DNA from: Gammaproteobacteria bacterium
GTDB lineage: Bacteria > Pseudomonadota > Gammaproteobacteria > Enterobacterales > Psychrobiaceae
Length of the DNA: 64,000 nucleotides
NCBI GenBank assembly: GCA_013214965.1
Contig: JABSRU010000008.1
Coordinates: forward strand, 62,001-126,000
Reading direction: 5' to 3'
The notes beneath the pieces are model-generated. The model was not told the DNA's origin. It ran no database searches and saw nothing but the letters and a program-made list of their open reading frames with translations. Below are positions 19,812 to 28,122 of this stretch, one piece after another (the stretch's first letter is position 1; each line of letters starts with the position of its first letter). The translations under genes were made by a program, and so were the position numbers.

Positions 19812-22175
19812 ATGACAATGATGCAGTTAAAAATAGCGGGTTTACGCTGTAATGGTTGTGCTAATAAAATTGAAAAAAAACTCAATGCATTAGCCGGTAT
19901 TAACGCCAGCGTTAGCTTTGTGCAGGAACGATTAATGTTAACGTTAGATAATGAGCCGCTGTTTATTCCGGCCTATCAGCTTATTCGTGATCATGATTAT
20001 GAGCTTGCCGATATCAGTGTGTCATTTCAAGTGAATGGATGGACTTGCGCTGGCTGTGCTAATAAAACTATTAAGGCGCTCAAACAGTTGATTGGTGTCG
20101 TCGATGCTGTTGCTAACGTCACCGCTCAAACATTAACGATTAGCTATATTGATGGCGCAATAAAACCGATAAAATTTATCGAGACAGTGCAACAATTAGG
20201 CTACGAAATGAATGTGATGGTCGACAATCAACAGGAACTCAGCCAAGCTTTAGCCCTTAAGCATCAACAACAAAATCAATTCGAGTTACGCCAATTAATT
20301 ATTTCCTGCTTGTTCACATTACCGTTGGTATTACCGATGTTGGTGATGTTATTTGGCTTTACATTACAGCTCAACCCTTGGGTTGAGCTGGGGTTAGCGA
20401 GTGTTGTTCAGTTTGTTGTTGGTTATAAATTTTACCGTGGTGCTTGGGTTGCCTTGAAAAATCGCAGCTCTAATATGGATACTTTAGTGGTTTTAGGCAC
20501 CTCGGCTGCTTACCTATATAGTTGCTATTTATTATTTAGTTTGGGCAGCGCAGCGCAAGGCACCTTATATTTTGAAGCTAGTGCTGTGGTTATTACTTTT
20601 ATCTCCATAGGTAAGTGGCTTGAACGTCAGGCTAAATTCAAAACCGGTCAGGTTATCCGAGAATTAATGGCCTTAAGACCGATTGAAGCGAGAGTGTTAC
20701 GGCATCAACAAACGAAAATGTTACCCCTTGAGCAAGTGGTGCTCGGTGATCGAGTTAAAATTCATGCCGGTGAAAAAATCCCAGCCGATGGTGTTATTGT
20801 TGCTGGCGCAAGTGAACTCGACGAATCATTAGTGACCGGAGAGAGTCTACCCATTACAAAATCTGTTGATGATAGCGTGATTGCGGGTTCAGTGAATGGT
20901 CATGGTGTGCTTACTGTTGAAGTCACTGCATTGGGTGCAGATTCAAGTATTAGTCAAATTATTAAATTGGTTGAATCGGCACAAATGACGAAGGCACCGA
21001 TCGAGCGTTTGGTTGATAAAATATCCGGTTATTTTGTGCCAGCAGTCTTGGTTATTGCCTTAGCAACCGGACTAATTTGGTTGTGGCTCGGCGCTGGTTT
21101 TGAAGTCGCATTAATTAACAGTGTTGCGGTGCTAGTAGTTGCCTGTCCTTGTGCATTAGGGTTGGCGACGCCGGCTGCTATTGTGGTCGGTAGTGGTGTT
21201 GGTGCGGAGCATGGCATTATTATTCGTGATCCTAAGGCGTTAGAAGTTGCTGCAAAACTGAGTCTTGTTGCTTTCGATAAAACGGGTACCCTAACGGTTG
21301 GCCAGCCAAGTATTGATCATATTAAAATAATAGCACCCTATGAACCGGCGCTATTATCGTCATTAATGCAGCAAAGCGAACATCCTCTCGCTCAAGCTAT
21401 TGTGCGACATGGGGTTGAGAAGAATCATTCCTCGTTAACCATCGATAATTTCAAAGTGTTAGCGGGGAAAGGAGTGACCGCAACTTATCAGCAACAACAC
21501 TTAGCTGCTGGGAATCTTGAGTTGATGCAATCGTTAAATATTACTGGTATTGAAGCATATCAGCAGCAATCAGATTACAGTGAAATTTATTTTTCCGTCG
21601 ACCATCAACTTTATAGTATTGTATTTTTAGAAGACGCGATTCGAGCCCAAAGTCAGCAGGCGATTAGTTCGTTACAACAAACTAACATTGATGTTGCGAT
21701 GCTCAGTGGTGATCATGGGGCTGCCGCTAACAAAGTGGCATCTAGTTTAGGGATCACCAAAGTGTACTCACGGCTAAAGCCTCAGGATAAACTTCAACAG
21801 TTGCTCGATTGGCAAAATCAAGGTTTAAAGGTCGCCATGGTTGGTGATGGTATAAATGATGCGCCAGCGCTGGCGCAAGCGGACTTAGGAATAGCGATGG
21901 GTTCAGGCACCCAGGTTGCGATCGCGAGTGCTGATATCACCTTAGTTCGGGATAATCCTTTACTCGTTGCCGCCGCCATCGATTTAGCGCAAGTGACATG
22001 GCTAAAAATAAAACAAAATTTATTTTTAGCATTTATTTTTAATGGCCTAGCGATTCCATTGGCAGCAGCTGGTGCATTAAGTCCGCAACTTGCGGGGTTA
22101 GCCATGGCATTAAGTAGTGTCACGGTATTGAGTAATGCGCTATTACTTAAACGCTGGAAAATAAAGGAAGCATAA
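19812..22175 (+). CDS. copA: Copper-exporting P1B-type ATPase CopA
   Basis: A 787-residue Cu(I) efflux pump of the inner membrane. Two N-terminal metal-binding domains carry CxxC (LRCNGCANK near residue 12; TCAGCANK near residue 79). The transmembrane metal site is ACPCALGLATPAA; the phosphorylation site is DKTGTLT; the hinge is GDGINDAPAL. Two starts are possible (19812 and 19818). It is followed after 2 bp by cueR, so pump and sensor are one operon behind a CueR-type promoter. Confidence 0.96.
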   Translation: MTMMQLKIAGLRCNGCANKIEKKLNALAGINASVSFVQERLMLTLDNEPLFIPAYQLIRDHDYELADISVSFQVNGWTCAGCANKTIKALKQLIGVVDAVANVTAQTLTISYIDGAIKPIKFIETVQQLGYEMNVMVDNQQELSQALALKHQQQNQFELRQLIISCLFTLPLVLPMLVMLFGFTLQLNPWVELGLASVVQFVVGYKFYRGAWVALKNRSSNMDTLVVLGTSAAYLYSCYLLFSLGSAAQGTLYFEASAVVITFISIGKWLERQAKFKTGQVIRELMALRPIEARVLRHQQTKMLPLEQVVLGDRVKIHAGEKIPADGVIVAGASELDESLVTGESLPITKSVDDSVIAGSVNGHGVLTVEVTALGADSSISQIIKLVESAQMTKAPIERLVDKISGYFVPAVLVIALATGLIWLWLGAGFEVALINSVAVLVVACPCALGLATPAAIVVGSGVGAEHGIIIRDPKALEVAAKLSLVAFDKTGTLTVGQPSIDHIKIIAPYEPALLSSLMQQSEHPLAQAIVRHGVEKNHSSLTIDNFKVLAGKGVTATYQQQHLAAGNLELMQSLNITGIEAYQQQSDYSEIYFSVDHQLYSIVFLEDAIRAQSQQAISSLQQTNIDVAMLSGDHGAAANKVASSLGITKVYSRLKPQDKLQQLLDWQNQGLKVAMVGDGINDAPALAQADLGIAMGSGTQVAIASADITLVRDNPLLVAAAIDLAQVTWLKIKQNLFLAFIFNGLAIPLAAAGALSPQLAGLAMALSSVTVLSNALLLKRWKIKEA

Positions 22176-22177
22176 AC

Positions 22178-22576
22178 ATGCTAACCATTGGCAAAGTATC
22201 AAATCAAACGGGATTATCAGTTAAGGCAATTCGTTATTATGAAAGCATAGGCTTAATTTCAACGCCGCAACGGGCTGAAAATGGCTACCGTTATTATAAC
22301 AACACTGTTTTAGCTGAGCTCAATTTTGTTAAAGGGGCGCGGGGCGCGGGTTTTTCAATTAACGAAACCAAAGAGCTGTTAGAGCTGTATCGTGATAAAA
22401 ACCGCGCCAGTGTCGAAGTGAAAACAATCACGTTGGAAAAAATTTCCGATTTGCAGCAGCGAATTTCAGCCATGACTAACATGGTCGATACCTTGCAAAT
22501 ACTGGCTCAGCGCTGTCATGGTGATCAAAATTCTCAATGTTCTATTTTAGATGGTTTAGAAAACAATCAATCATAG
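22178..22576 (+). CDS. cueR: Copper-responsive MerR-family regulator CueR
   Basis: A 132-residue MerR-family activator. The winged helix starts LTIGKVSNQTGLSVKAIRYYE. The metal loop CHGDQNSQC has two Cys separated by seven residues, as in E. coli CueR, which binds a single Cu(I), Ag(I) or Au(I). Downstream of copA in the same transcript, it would activate its own expression through the copA promoter. Confidence 0.93.
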   Translation: MLTIGKVSNQTGLSVKAIRYYESIGLISTPQRAENGYRYYNNTVLAELNFVKGARGAGFSINETKELLELYRDKNRASVEVKTITLEKISDLQQRISAMTNMVDTLQILAQRCHGDQNSQCSILDGLENNQS

Positions 22577-22577
22577 G

Positions 22578-22605
22578 CTTGAAAAATCAAAATTCAGTCT
22601 TATCT
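22578..22605 (+). promoter_or_regulatory. Possible sigma32 promoter of the hsp20 gene
   Basis: CTTGAA (22578-22583), 14 bases, then TCTTATCT, compared with the heat-shock consensus CTTGAA-N13-15-CCCCATNT. The -35 is perfect; the -10 keeps only some positions. The location fits, but this is a weak call. Confidence 0.4.
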
Positions 22606-22699
22606 ATATAGTATGGATGCCTAATTAGGGTCCATAAAACGGCGCAGTTTAACTGGCCACATCACTTAACGCCATGAGGCAACAAATCTCACGGCAAAC

Positions 22700-22721
22700 A
22701 TATTGCTTCTTAGGAGAATAT
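22700..22721 (+). ncRNA. ROSE-like RNA thermometer hairpin in the hsp20 leader
   Basis: ATATTGCTTCTT is followed by AGGAGAATAT. The TTGCT stretch lies opposite the AGGAG ribosome binding site in a short hairpin closed by ATATT/AATAT. ROSE elements of ibpA-type genes have exactly a U(U/C)GCU run facing the Shine-Dalgarno sequence, with a G-G mismatch. The ATG is 4 bases beyond the hairpin. Confidence 0.65.
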
Positions 22722-22724
22722 ATT

Positions 22725-23174
22725 ATGCGTACCATCGATTTTTCACCCCTTTACCGTAGTGCTATTGGCTTTGATCGTTTAGCTCACTTGATCGAGCATG
22801 CTAATCAAACCAGTAATAATAGCAATCAAGGTTACCCCCCTTACAACATTGAGCAGTTATCAGAAGATCACTATCGAATTACGCTAGCGCTAGCAGGTTT
22901 TGAACGCAGCGAAATAGATATAACCAGCCATCAAAATACCTTGCTGGTTAAAGGCACTAAAGAGTCAAAAGATAAAGCAGCCATTAATTACCTTTACCAA
23001 GGCATTGCTGAGCGTGGTTTTGAGCGAAAATATCAATTGGCTGATTATGTGACCGTTCAATCGGCGGATTTAGTCAATGGCTTGTTGCATATCGACTTAA
23101 AACGAGAAGTGCCAGAAGCCCTGAAACCGCGAACGATAGATATTGGTAGTGAAGATAAGAAATTAATTAATTAA
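22725..23174 (+). CDS. Small heat-shock protein, Hsp20 family (IbpA-like)
   Basis: A 149-residue alpha-crystallin-type holdase. The N-terminus MRTIDFSPLYRSAIGFDRL is the IbpA/IbpB form. The crystallin domain covers about residues 38-125 (LSEDHYRITLALAGF, LLVKGTKE, GIAERGFERKYQL). It binds unfolding proteins in aggregates for later refolding by DnaK and ClpB. I use the ATG at 22725 with its strong AGGAG site; the frame is open 17 codons further up, but that part lies in the leader. Likely regulated by heat through the thermometer. Confidence 0.92.
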   Translation: MRTIDFSPLYRSAIGFDRLAHLIEHANQTSNNSNQGYPPYNIEQLSEDHYRITLALAGFERSEIDITSHQNTLLVKGTKESKDKAAINYLYQGIAERGFERKYQLADYVTVQSADLVNGLLHIDLKREVPEALKPRTIDIGSEDKKLIN

Positions 23175-23201
23175 TTAATCTTATACAAACTCTCTTTGTT
23201 T

Positions 23202-23235
23202 AAAAAGGAAGCACTTAGGTGCTTCCTTTTTTTGT
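23202..23235 (+). terminator. Rho-independent terminator after the hsp20 gene
   Basis: Stem AAAAAGGAAGCAC/GTGCTTCCTTTTT with a short TTAG loop and a continuing T-run. Confidence 0.92.
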
Positions 23236-23368
23236 ACGTTTTTTAATTGAATTTAAAGTGGTTATTTTGACTATTTATTAGTATTTATTTTTATTTTTTT
23301 CTGTTATTAATAGGTTTTAAATACTAAAAATGCCTGTATCTTGTTGTATTTAATCTCTTAGTTAAAGT

Positions 23369-23384
23369 TGGCACGTAGGTTGTA
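23369..23384 (+). promoter_or_regulatory. Sigma54-type promoter of the psp operon
   Basis: TGGCACG-TAGG-TTGTA matches the -24/-12 consensus TGGCACG-N4-TTGCA at all but one position. The GG and GT elements are separated by 10 bases as required. It lies about 57 bases before the first gene of the operon. psp genes are sigma54-dependent in enterobacteria, which supports the call. No pspF gene is present in the window. Confidence 0.7.
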
Positions 23385-23440
23385 TTAGTAATGTCATATA
23401 CGCAGTTAATGTGTTCAAACTAAACAACTAGGAGTCAATG

Positions 23441-23764
23441 ATGACTAAGATTAAAAGTTTCACTAAAGGCTTATTATTGGTAACAACCCTCACGGTCGCA
23501 AGCTTTACAGCCAGTGCCAATACTAACAGCTATACCAACGACAGCTTTAGCAGTGTCGCGCAAACCACAAATTATAATTTGGTTGATGTTATTCAACATA
23601 CACTAGCAAGCCAAATTAGCGCACTGTCGGATGAACTAAGCCAAGAAATTTCGTTGGCAGTGAACCAATCATTACTAGATTTTGGTTTCGCTAATTCAGA
23701 CTCTACCATCACCGCTAAAGTAGAAATCACCGACATTAATTCAAGTCATCAAGAGGAGCAGTAA
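23441..23764 (+). CDS. Exported protein of unknown function, first gene of the psp operon
   Basis: A 107-residue protein with a signal peptide ending near TASFTASANT-type residues 20-28. The mature part is polar, contains an amphipathic helix-rich segment (about residues 45-85) and lacks Cys. I do not recognise it. It sits 2 bp before pspA and right after a sigma54-type promoter, so a role in the envelope stress response is likely by context only. The second of two adjacent ATGs is better spaced from AGGAG. Confidence 0.7.
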   Translation: MTKIKSFTKGLLLVTTLTVASFTASANTNSYTNDSFSSVAQTTNYNLVDVIQHTLASQISALSDELSQEISLAVNQSLLDFGFANSDSTITAKVEITDINSSHQEEQ

Positions 23765-23766
23765 TC

Positions 23767-24429
23767 ATGGGTATATTCAGTCGATTTAGCGATATCATCA
23801 ACGCCAACATTAATGCAATGCTAGACAAAGCGGAAGATCCAAAAAAATTAATTAGATTGTTAATTCAAGAAATGGAAGAAACCTTGGTTGAATTACGCAG
23901 TGGTGCCGCTAAGCATATTGCGCAGCGTAAGCAACTTGAAGCTCAGTTACAGCGCGCCAATAGTCAGTTGATTGATTGGGCCGTAAAAGCACAATTAGCC
24001 GTTAATAAAGGACGTGATGATTTAGCGCGTAGCGCGTTAATTCAAAAACAACAAGCCGCAGAGCGTGTCGCTACATTAGAACAAGATTTAGATCGTTATA
24101 ATGTCGCTTTGAGCTCTGCAACGGAAGACGCAACGAGATTAGAGCAAAAAATGCAAGAAGCTCGAACTAGGCAGCAGGCGTTAATGGCGCGACATACTCA
24201 AGCTAAAACTCGGATTAAAGTCAAAGAGCAGCTTGCAAGTCATAAAATAGATGATGCAATACTACGATTCGAAAGCTTTGAGAAAAAAGTGGTGGCGCTA
24301 GAGTCCGAAGTGGAAAGCTATGAGTTAGGACAAAGCGAGCAAAGTGTTGCTGCACAATTTAAACAAATGGAGCAAGACGACGCTATTGAGCAGCAGCTCA
24401 ACGAACTTAAACAACGGGTCGCGTCGTAA
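23767..24429 (+). CDS. pspA: Phage shock protein A
   Basis: A 220-residue PspA/IM30 protein, almost entirely coiled coil, starting with the amphipathic helix MGIFSRFSDIINANINAMLDK, here given in parts (MGIFSRF, NANINAMLDKAEDPKK). It is a peripheral inner-membrane protein of the ESCRT-III superfamily that binds damaged membrane and limits proton leakage. Its stop codon TAATG overlaps the start of the next small frame, suggesting coupled translation. Confidence 0.94.
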   Translation: MGIFSRFSDIINANINAMLDKAEDPKKLIRLLIQEMEETLVELRSGAAKHIAQRKQLEAQLQRANSQLIDWAVKAQLAVNKGRDDLARSALIQKQQAAERVATLEQDLDRYNVALSSATEDATRLEQKMQEARTRQQALMARHTQAKTRIKVKEQLASHKIDDAILRFESFEKKVVALESEVESYELGQSEQSVAAQFKQMEQDDAIEQQLNELKQRVAS

Positions 24430-24521
24430 TGTTTATTGGTAGTACGACATTATTCATTTTTCTGTTGCCCGTGTTAATCATGGCAACAGGAACAGGACTT
24501 GTCATGATAATTATTGATTAG
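24429..24521 (+). CDS. Tiny single-span membrane protein downstream of pspA
   Basis: A 30-codon frame starting in the TAATG overlap with pspA. The product MFIGSTTLFIFLLPVL plus a hydrophobic tail is one membrane helix. It holds the place of pspB but lacks the PspB cytoplasmic coiled coil. It could be a genuine micro-protein, a decayed pspB, or an accidental frame. It is followed by a good AGGAG site for the pspC start. Confidence 0.5.
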   Translation: MFIGSTTLFIFLLPVLIMATGTGLVMIIID

Positions 24522-24529
24522 GAGAAATA

Positions 24530-24997
24530 ATGAGTATTTGGCATCGAGTAACATTAGATAAAGATAATGGAAAGTGTTTTTGGGATGTATACCCGTGACC
24601 AATGGAAATGCATGATTTCAGCGGGAGTTTAAAGGCTCAAGAGCAAGGCATTTATTGAAGATAATGGTCGTTCCCTTGTCAAAATAAATAACGCGGCAAT
24701 TGAGCCTTTAAAACCCGCCCAAAGGGAATGGCTCAGGTAAGTAATCGCTGCGTTACATCAGTTTGAAAGGCAATAAGCCTTCCTAAAATGATGTGCCTTG
24801 CGCTGACTCACCTGAGTCATTCTGAAACAAGCATTTTCAATGGCCACGGGTATGGTGGCATTGCTAACGCATTTGGATATAGCAGATTTACCGTGCGGGT
24901 AGTTGCATTACTCGGTATCTTTATCATGCCAGTGATTACTTTGTCGGCTTACGTAACTGCCTTAGTATTACTGCCCACGAGAACACTGAAGCATTAA
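24530..24997 (+). pseudogene. pspC: pspC-like gene interrupted by a 259 bp insertion
   Basis: The start (AGGAGAAATA before ATG 24530) encodes MSIWHRVTLDKDNGK... and runs into a stop at 24596 inside inserted DNA. Reading resumes after 24850 with GGIANAFGYSRFTVRV and a hydrophobic segment ending ALVLLPTRTLKH, a PspC domain. Removing 24592-24850 and one TA gives an intact 68-codon frame ...DVYGGIANAFGY... The C-terminal part alone lacks a good start. PspC is the membrane partner that signals to PspA and PspF, so signalling may be impaired here. Confidence 0.85.
24592..24850. mobile_element. 259 bp MITE with TA target duplication, inserted in pspC
   Basis: The ends are inverted repeats: CCCGTGACCAATGGAAATGC on the left matches the complement of the right end (CCCGTGGCCATTGAAAATGC) at 17 of 20 positions. 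TA flanks both sides (24590-24591 and 24851-24852). Inner inverted pairs are also present: 24622-24640 with 24700-24717, and 24726-24738 with 24810-24822. No transposase frame fits inside. TA duplication points to an IS630/Tc1-mariner-type transposase acting in trans. Confidence 0.85.
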
Positions 24998-25000
24998 TCA

Positions 25001-25026
25001 AAAGGGTAGCGTTAGCTACCCTTTTT
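25001..25026 (+). terminator. Rho-independent terminator ending the psp operon
   Basis: Stem AAAGGGTAGC/GCTACCCTTT with GTTA loop and T-run, 3 bp after the pspC remnant. Confidence 0.9.
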
Positions 25027-25044
25027 GCATTTACATAATTCAGG

Positions 25045-26394
25045 TTACATATACTGCTGAAACAACTTATCAAGCTTAGTGCGGTGGAGACGCTTAAGCC
25101 ATAGTTTAACAGTTTTAGGATAATCGCTTTCACTGTCTATTTGTTGCCAATGGCTAATAATTCTAGTGTGAGTAATAATTTCTTGATGTTCTTGATCAAA
25201 CATTTCAGCGAGCTGAGATAATTTGTCTTCAATCAATAACCCATTTTCGATATCTAAACGCCAGGCTCTAGGGTTTAAGTTATTGCCCGTCAGTAAATGG
25301 TAGCGGCTATCAATCCGAACTCCTTTTAAATGAAACGAATTCCCTTGGTGTTGCCATAATCGAATGGTTAGCTGGCCATTGTTGATAAATTTTTGATACT
25401 TTTTAACAAATTGTCTTAAACCACCTTCATAAAGATAGGGAATTAATCCAATTTTTCTAAAGGGCTGATCTTCGGGAATGAAAAAGTCACTGGCTCGTTT
25501 ATCGCCAATGACAATCTCTACGTGTTTATTGTTACGCAATAACTTGGTGACCGCTTTTCTTAATGAACCCGGTAAATTAAAGTAAGGCGTATAAAGTACC
25601 AACTTGTGTTCAGTGGTCAGAATTTGTTGTTCTATGACGGTGTTTAATTGATTGCCGCGTTTTCCCAGTCCAATTAAAGGTGTGATCAATAGATCACCCT
25701 CTTTATTATCAATCTCATAGTGAGTGCGGGAAAGCTGTTTGCGCTGTTTAGTGACTTCTCTTTTGAAGCCTTTAGATAGCTCGACCTTATGTTGATTAAA
25801 TAAATAAACACAGGGGCTGGTGATTAAACGGTTGAGCAAAAAATCAGAAAAACTATCGGCCAATGCCGCTGATTTAATCACGCTGTAACGATCATAACGA
25901 TACTTTTCTTGATAGTGCAGATAAATATTATTGATGCTGGCACCAGTGTATAGCATTACATCATCAAAAATCATCCCTTTCAGATGTAACACCCCAAACA
26001 CTTCGCGATGTTTAACGGCAACGCCGTAAAACTGAATAAAGTTAGGATACTCTCGATCTATTTGCTGATAATAACCAGCATTACCATCGGAATCATCTTG
26101 TCCATAAAGACCACGGCGAGCACGGTGGAAATCGACAAACACTTTGATATCGAGTTCAGGGTGGCGTTGTTTCGCTTTGATTAAGTGGTCAACAACGACG
26201 CGACCCACTTCATCATCTTCAAGGTATAAGACCGTAAGATATATTCTGGTCGTGGCATTATCGATAAGCTGTAATAATTGATTGAGGTAATCTTTAGCAC
26301 TCAATAATATATTGATATCTTCTTTATCAATGGCTGTTTTAGGCAGTTTGTCGAGCAAATTGTTGCGACGGTATAAATTGACCATAGCACTCAT
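25045..26394 (-). CDS. pssA: CDP-diacylglycerol--serine O-phosphatidyltransferase
   Basis: A 449-residue member of the phospholipase D superfamily that makes phosphatidylserine, the precursor of phosphatidylethanolamine. The two HxK motifs are HLKGMIFDD (about residue 138) and HLKGVRIDS (about residue 357), and the second domain has GNNLNPRAWRLDIEN as in E. coli PssA (451 residues). The start at 26394 has no clear ribosome binding site; an in-frame ATG lies 9 bases downstream. Confidence 0.95.
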   Translation of the reverse strand: MSAMVNLYRRNNLLDKLPKTAIDKEDINILLSAKDYLNQLLQLIDNATTRIYLTVLYLEDDEVGRVVVDHLIKAKQRHPELDIKVFVDFHRARRGLYGQDDSDGNAGYYQQIDREYPNFIQFYGVAVKHREVFGVLHLKGMIFDDVMLYTGASINNIYLHYQEKYRYDRYSVIKSAALADSFSDFLLNRLITSPCVYLFNQHKVELSKGFKREVTKQRKQLSRTHYEIDNKEGDLLITPLIGLGKRGNQLNTVIEQQILTTEHKLVLYTPYFNLPGSLRKAVTKLLRNNKHVEIVIGDKRASDFFIPEDQPFRKIGLIPYLYEGGLRQFVKKYQKFINNGQLTIRLWQHQGNSFHLKGVRIDSRYHLLTGNNLNPRAWRLDIENGLLIEDKLSQLAEMFDQEHQEIITHTRIISHWQQIDSESDYPKTVKLWLKRLHRTKLDKLFQQYM

Positions 26395-26521
26395 ATAGTA
26401 GTTATTAGTGGCTTTACTTTAGCGTGTAATCAGTTTTTTTTAAAGCTGAGTTAACTATTTATTTGTTTAAAGGTTTTATTTGAGTGAAAATAAATAATAA
26501 AATTAATCACAAGGGTAAAAA

Positions 26522-27160
26522 ATGATATCAATGGGCGTCGCTGGACTGGTTTTTCTGTCTGCTGGTTTGAGTATTTATGGTGATAAACCGAATAACAGAA
26601 CCTTGCACTACATCTTCAAACCCTTAACAATTCTGGTGCTTATAGTGAGTTTATTTACCATGGCTGGGCCTAATACTGAATTTAAAAACTGGGTGTTGTT
26701 AGGGCTTATTTTATCCTTGCTTGGAGATATCTTCTTGATGTTACCAAAAGATCGGTTTATTGCTGGCTTAGTCAGTTTTTTACTGGCGCACTTTTCATAT
26801 GTGGCTGCTTTTTCATTGTCGTTTAACGGTGAAATTACCGGGTGGTGGTTGCTATCGCTGATCGTAATTGGTGCTGGGTATTATTCATTATTGGCGCGGG
26901 ATCTTGGCAAACTAAAAATACCAGTATTGGTTTATACCACGGCTATTTTGGCGATGGTGTGGTTAGCGGGTGAGTTATATTGGGCAACCGGCAGCTTATT
27001 CTCATTGTGGTTAATGATTGGCGCCCTGATATTCGCAGTATCAGACGCCTCGCTAGCATGGAATAAATTTAAACAACCTTATCGAGGCGCTCAACTAGTC
27101 ATCCTGTCGACTTATTTTTTAGCGCAATGGTTAATTTTTCAGGCGGCGATGATTAGCTAA
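26522..27160 (+). CDS. YhhN-family membrane protein (lysoplasmalogenase-like)
   Basis: A 212-residue protein with about seven or eight membrane helices. The segment LILSLLGDIFLMLP and the AHFSYVAAFSL segment hold the conserved acidic and His residues of the YhhN/TMEM86 family, whose animal members hydrolyse lysoplasmalogen. The bacterial substrate is uncertain. It ends 4 bp inside the convergent yeaD gene. Confidence 0.8.
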   Translation: MISMGVAGLVFLSAGLSIYGDKPNNRTLHYIFKPLTILVLIVSLFTMAGPNTEFKNWVLLGLILSLLGDIFLMLPKDRFIAGLVSFLLAHFSYVAAFSLSFNGEITGWWLLSLIVIGAGYYSLLARDLGKLKIPVLVYTTAILAMVWLAGELYWATGSLFSLWLMIGALIFAVSDASLAWNKFKQPYRGAQLVILSTYFLAQWLIFQAAMIS

Positions 27161-28059
27161 ATTGATGTTTGGCTAATTTTTAATATTGCTGTGGTGGTAG
27201 TTTGAGGTTGAATAACCCAGCTATCATCAAAAGCCGCACCACGCTCAACACACACAAACTGGTCAAAGTTTTCACCACCAATGTCTGGCATTTTCTGAGC
27301 AAGCTGCTGACCTGGATTCCAAGTGATGGTGGTATTACAATGCTGCCCTTCAATGGTAATTAATTGCTCATTATTAATGGTTTGCACTTTCGTACCATTA
27401 ATAAAGTAACGATCGATCTCTTGATCAAAAATTAAGTCGCCGGTTTGGAAAAATTGTTGACCCGGTCGCGTGGCATCTCGGTAGCTTAAACCATCGAGCC
27501 CTTGCACTTGAGTGTTGGTAATGGAATCAACATTAAAATAACTGTGTAAAGCCCAGCCACAATCAATCGACTGTTGTTGATAATGATTGCTCATCGAGAA
27601 TTTTATGACTAAGGTTTCACCTAACTCGAAGCTCACTGACATGGTAAATTGCTCATAACCTAATGCTATCGATTGCTCATTTGGTAACAGCGTTAATTCA
27701 ATGACGATATGGCCATTCGCTAATTTTTCACAGCGACTAAGTTGCCAGTCACTGGTGCGAGCGAAACCATGATTGGGGAAGTTGGGTTGGCTATGTTTAC
27801 CAAACCAAGGGGCACAAATAGGAATACCGCCGCGTATAGCTTTGCCACGCTTAAATTCAGCCAAAGGACTAAGCCATAACAAAGCCCGTTTGCTATGGGG
27901 CTTAAACGCTAAAATTTGCCCGCCATACAACGAAATGGTTGCTTGGCATAGCGGGGAGTCGATTTCGAGTAAGGGCAGTGCTTGAGTGCCATCATATTTG
28001 ATCCTGCTATCTGTTAATGTTATTTCGTTAATATTCTCAAACAAAGCAGAGTCAATCAT
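27157..28059 (-). CDS. yeaD: D-hexose-6-phosphate mutarotase (YeaD-like)
   Basis: A 300-residue aldose-1-epimerase-fold protein that interconverts the anomers of glucose-6-phosphate and similar sugars. Conserved segments include GGIPICAPWFGKH, NHGFAR, and CGWALHSYFNV with a catalytic His. The ATG is preceded by AAGGAAAA. In many relatives it follows gapA; here it does not. Confidence 0.9.
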   Translation of the reverse strand: MIDSALFENINEITLTDSRIKYDGTQALPLLEIDSPLCQATISLYGGQILAFKPHSKRALLWLSPLAEFKRGKAIRGGIPICAPWFGKHSQPNFPNHGFARTSDWQLSRCEKLANGHIVIELTLLPNEQSIALGYEQFTMSVSFELGETLVIKFSMSNHYQQQSIDCGWALHSYFNVDSITNTQVQGLDGLSYRDATRPGQQFFQTGDLIFDQEIDRYFINGTKVQTINNEQLITIEGQHCNTTITWNPGQQLAQKMPDIGGENFDQFVCVERGAAFDDSWVIQPQTTTTAILKISQTSI

Positions 28060-28122
28060 TGATATTTTCCTTAAATAAAATGGTTATAATAGCTTGGTGT
28101 TTATATTATCAGGAATAAATTG

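Noticed and set aside
23160-23180. TTAA-rich run at the end of the hsp20 gene
   Set aside because: A short simple repeat spanning the stop codon, with no sign of function.
24788-24997. A 69-codon frame as a complete gene
   Set aside because: Its first 22 codons lie inside the MITE; only the rest is PspC-like. It is better described as the 3' part of an interrupted pspC.
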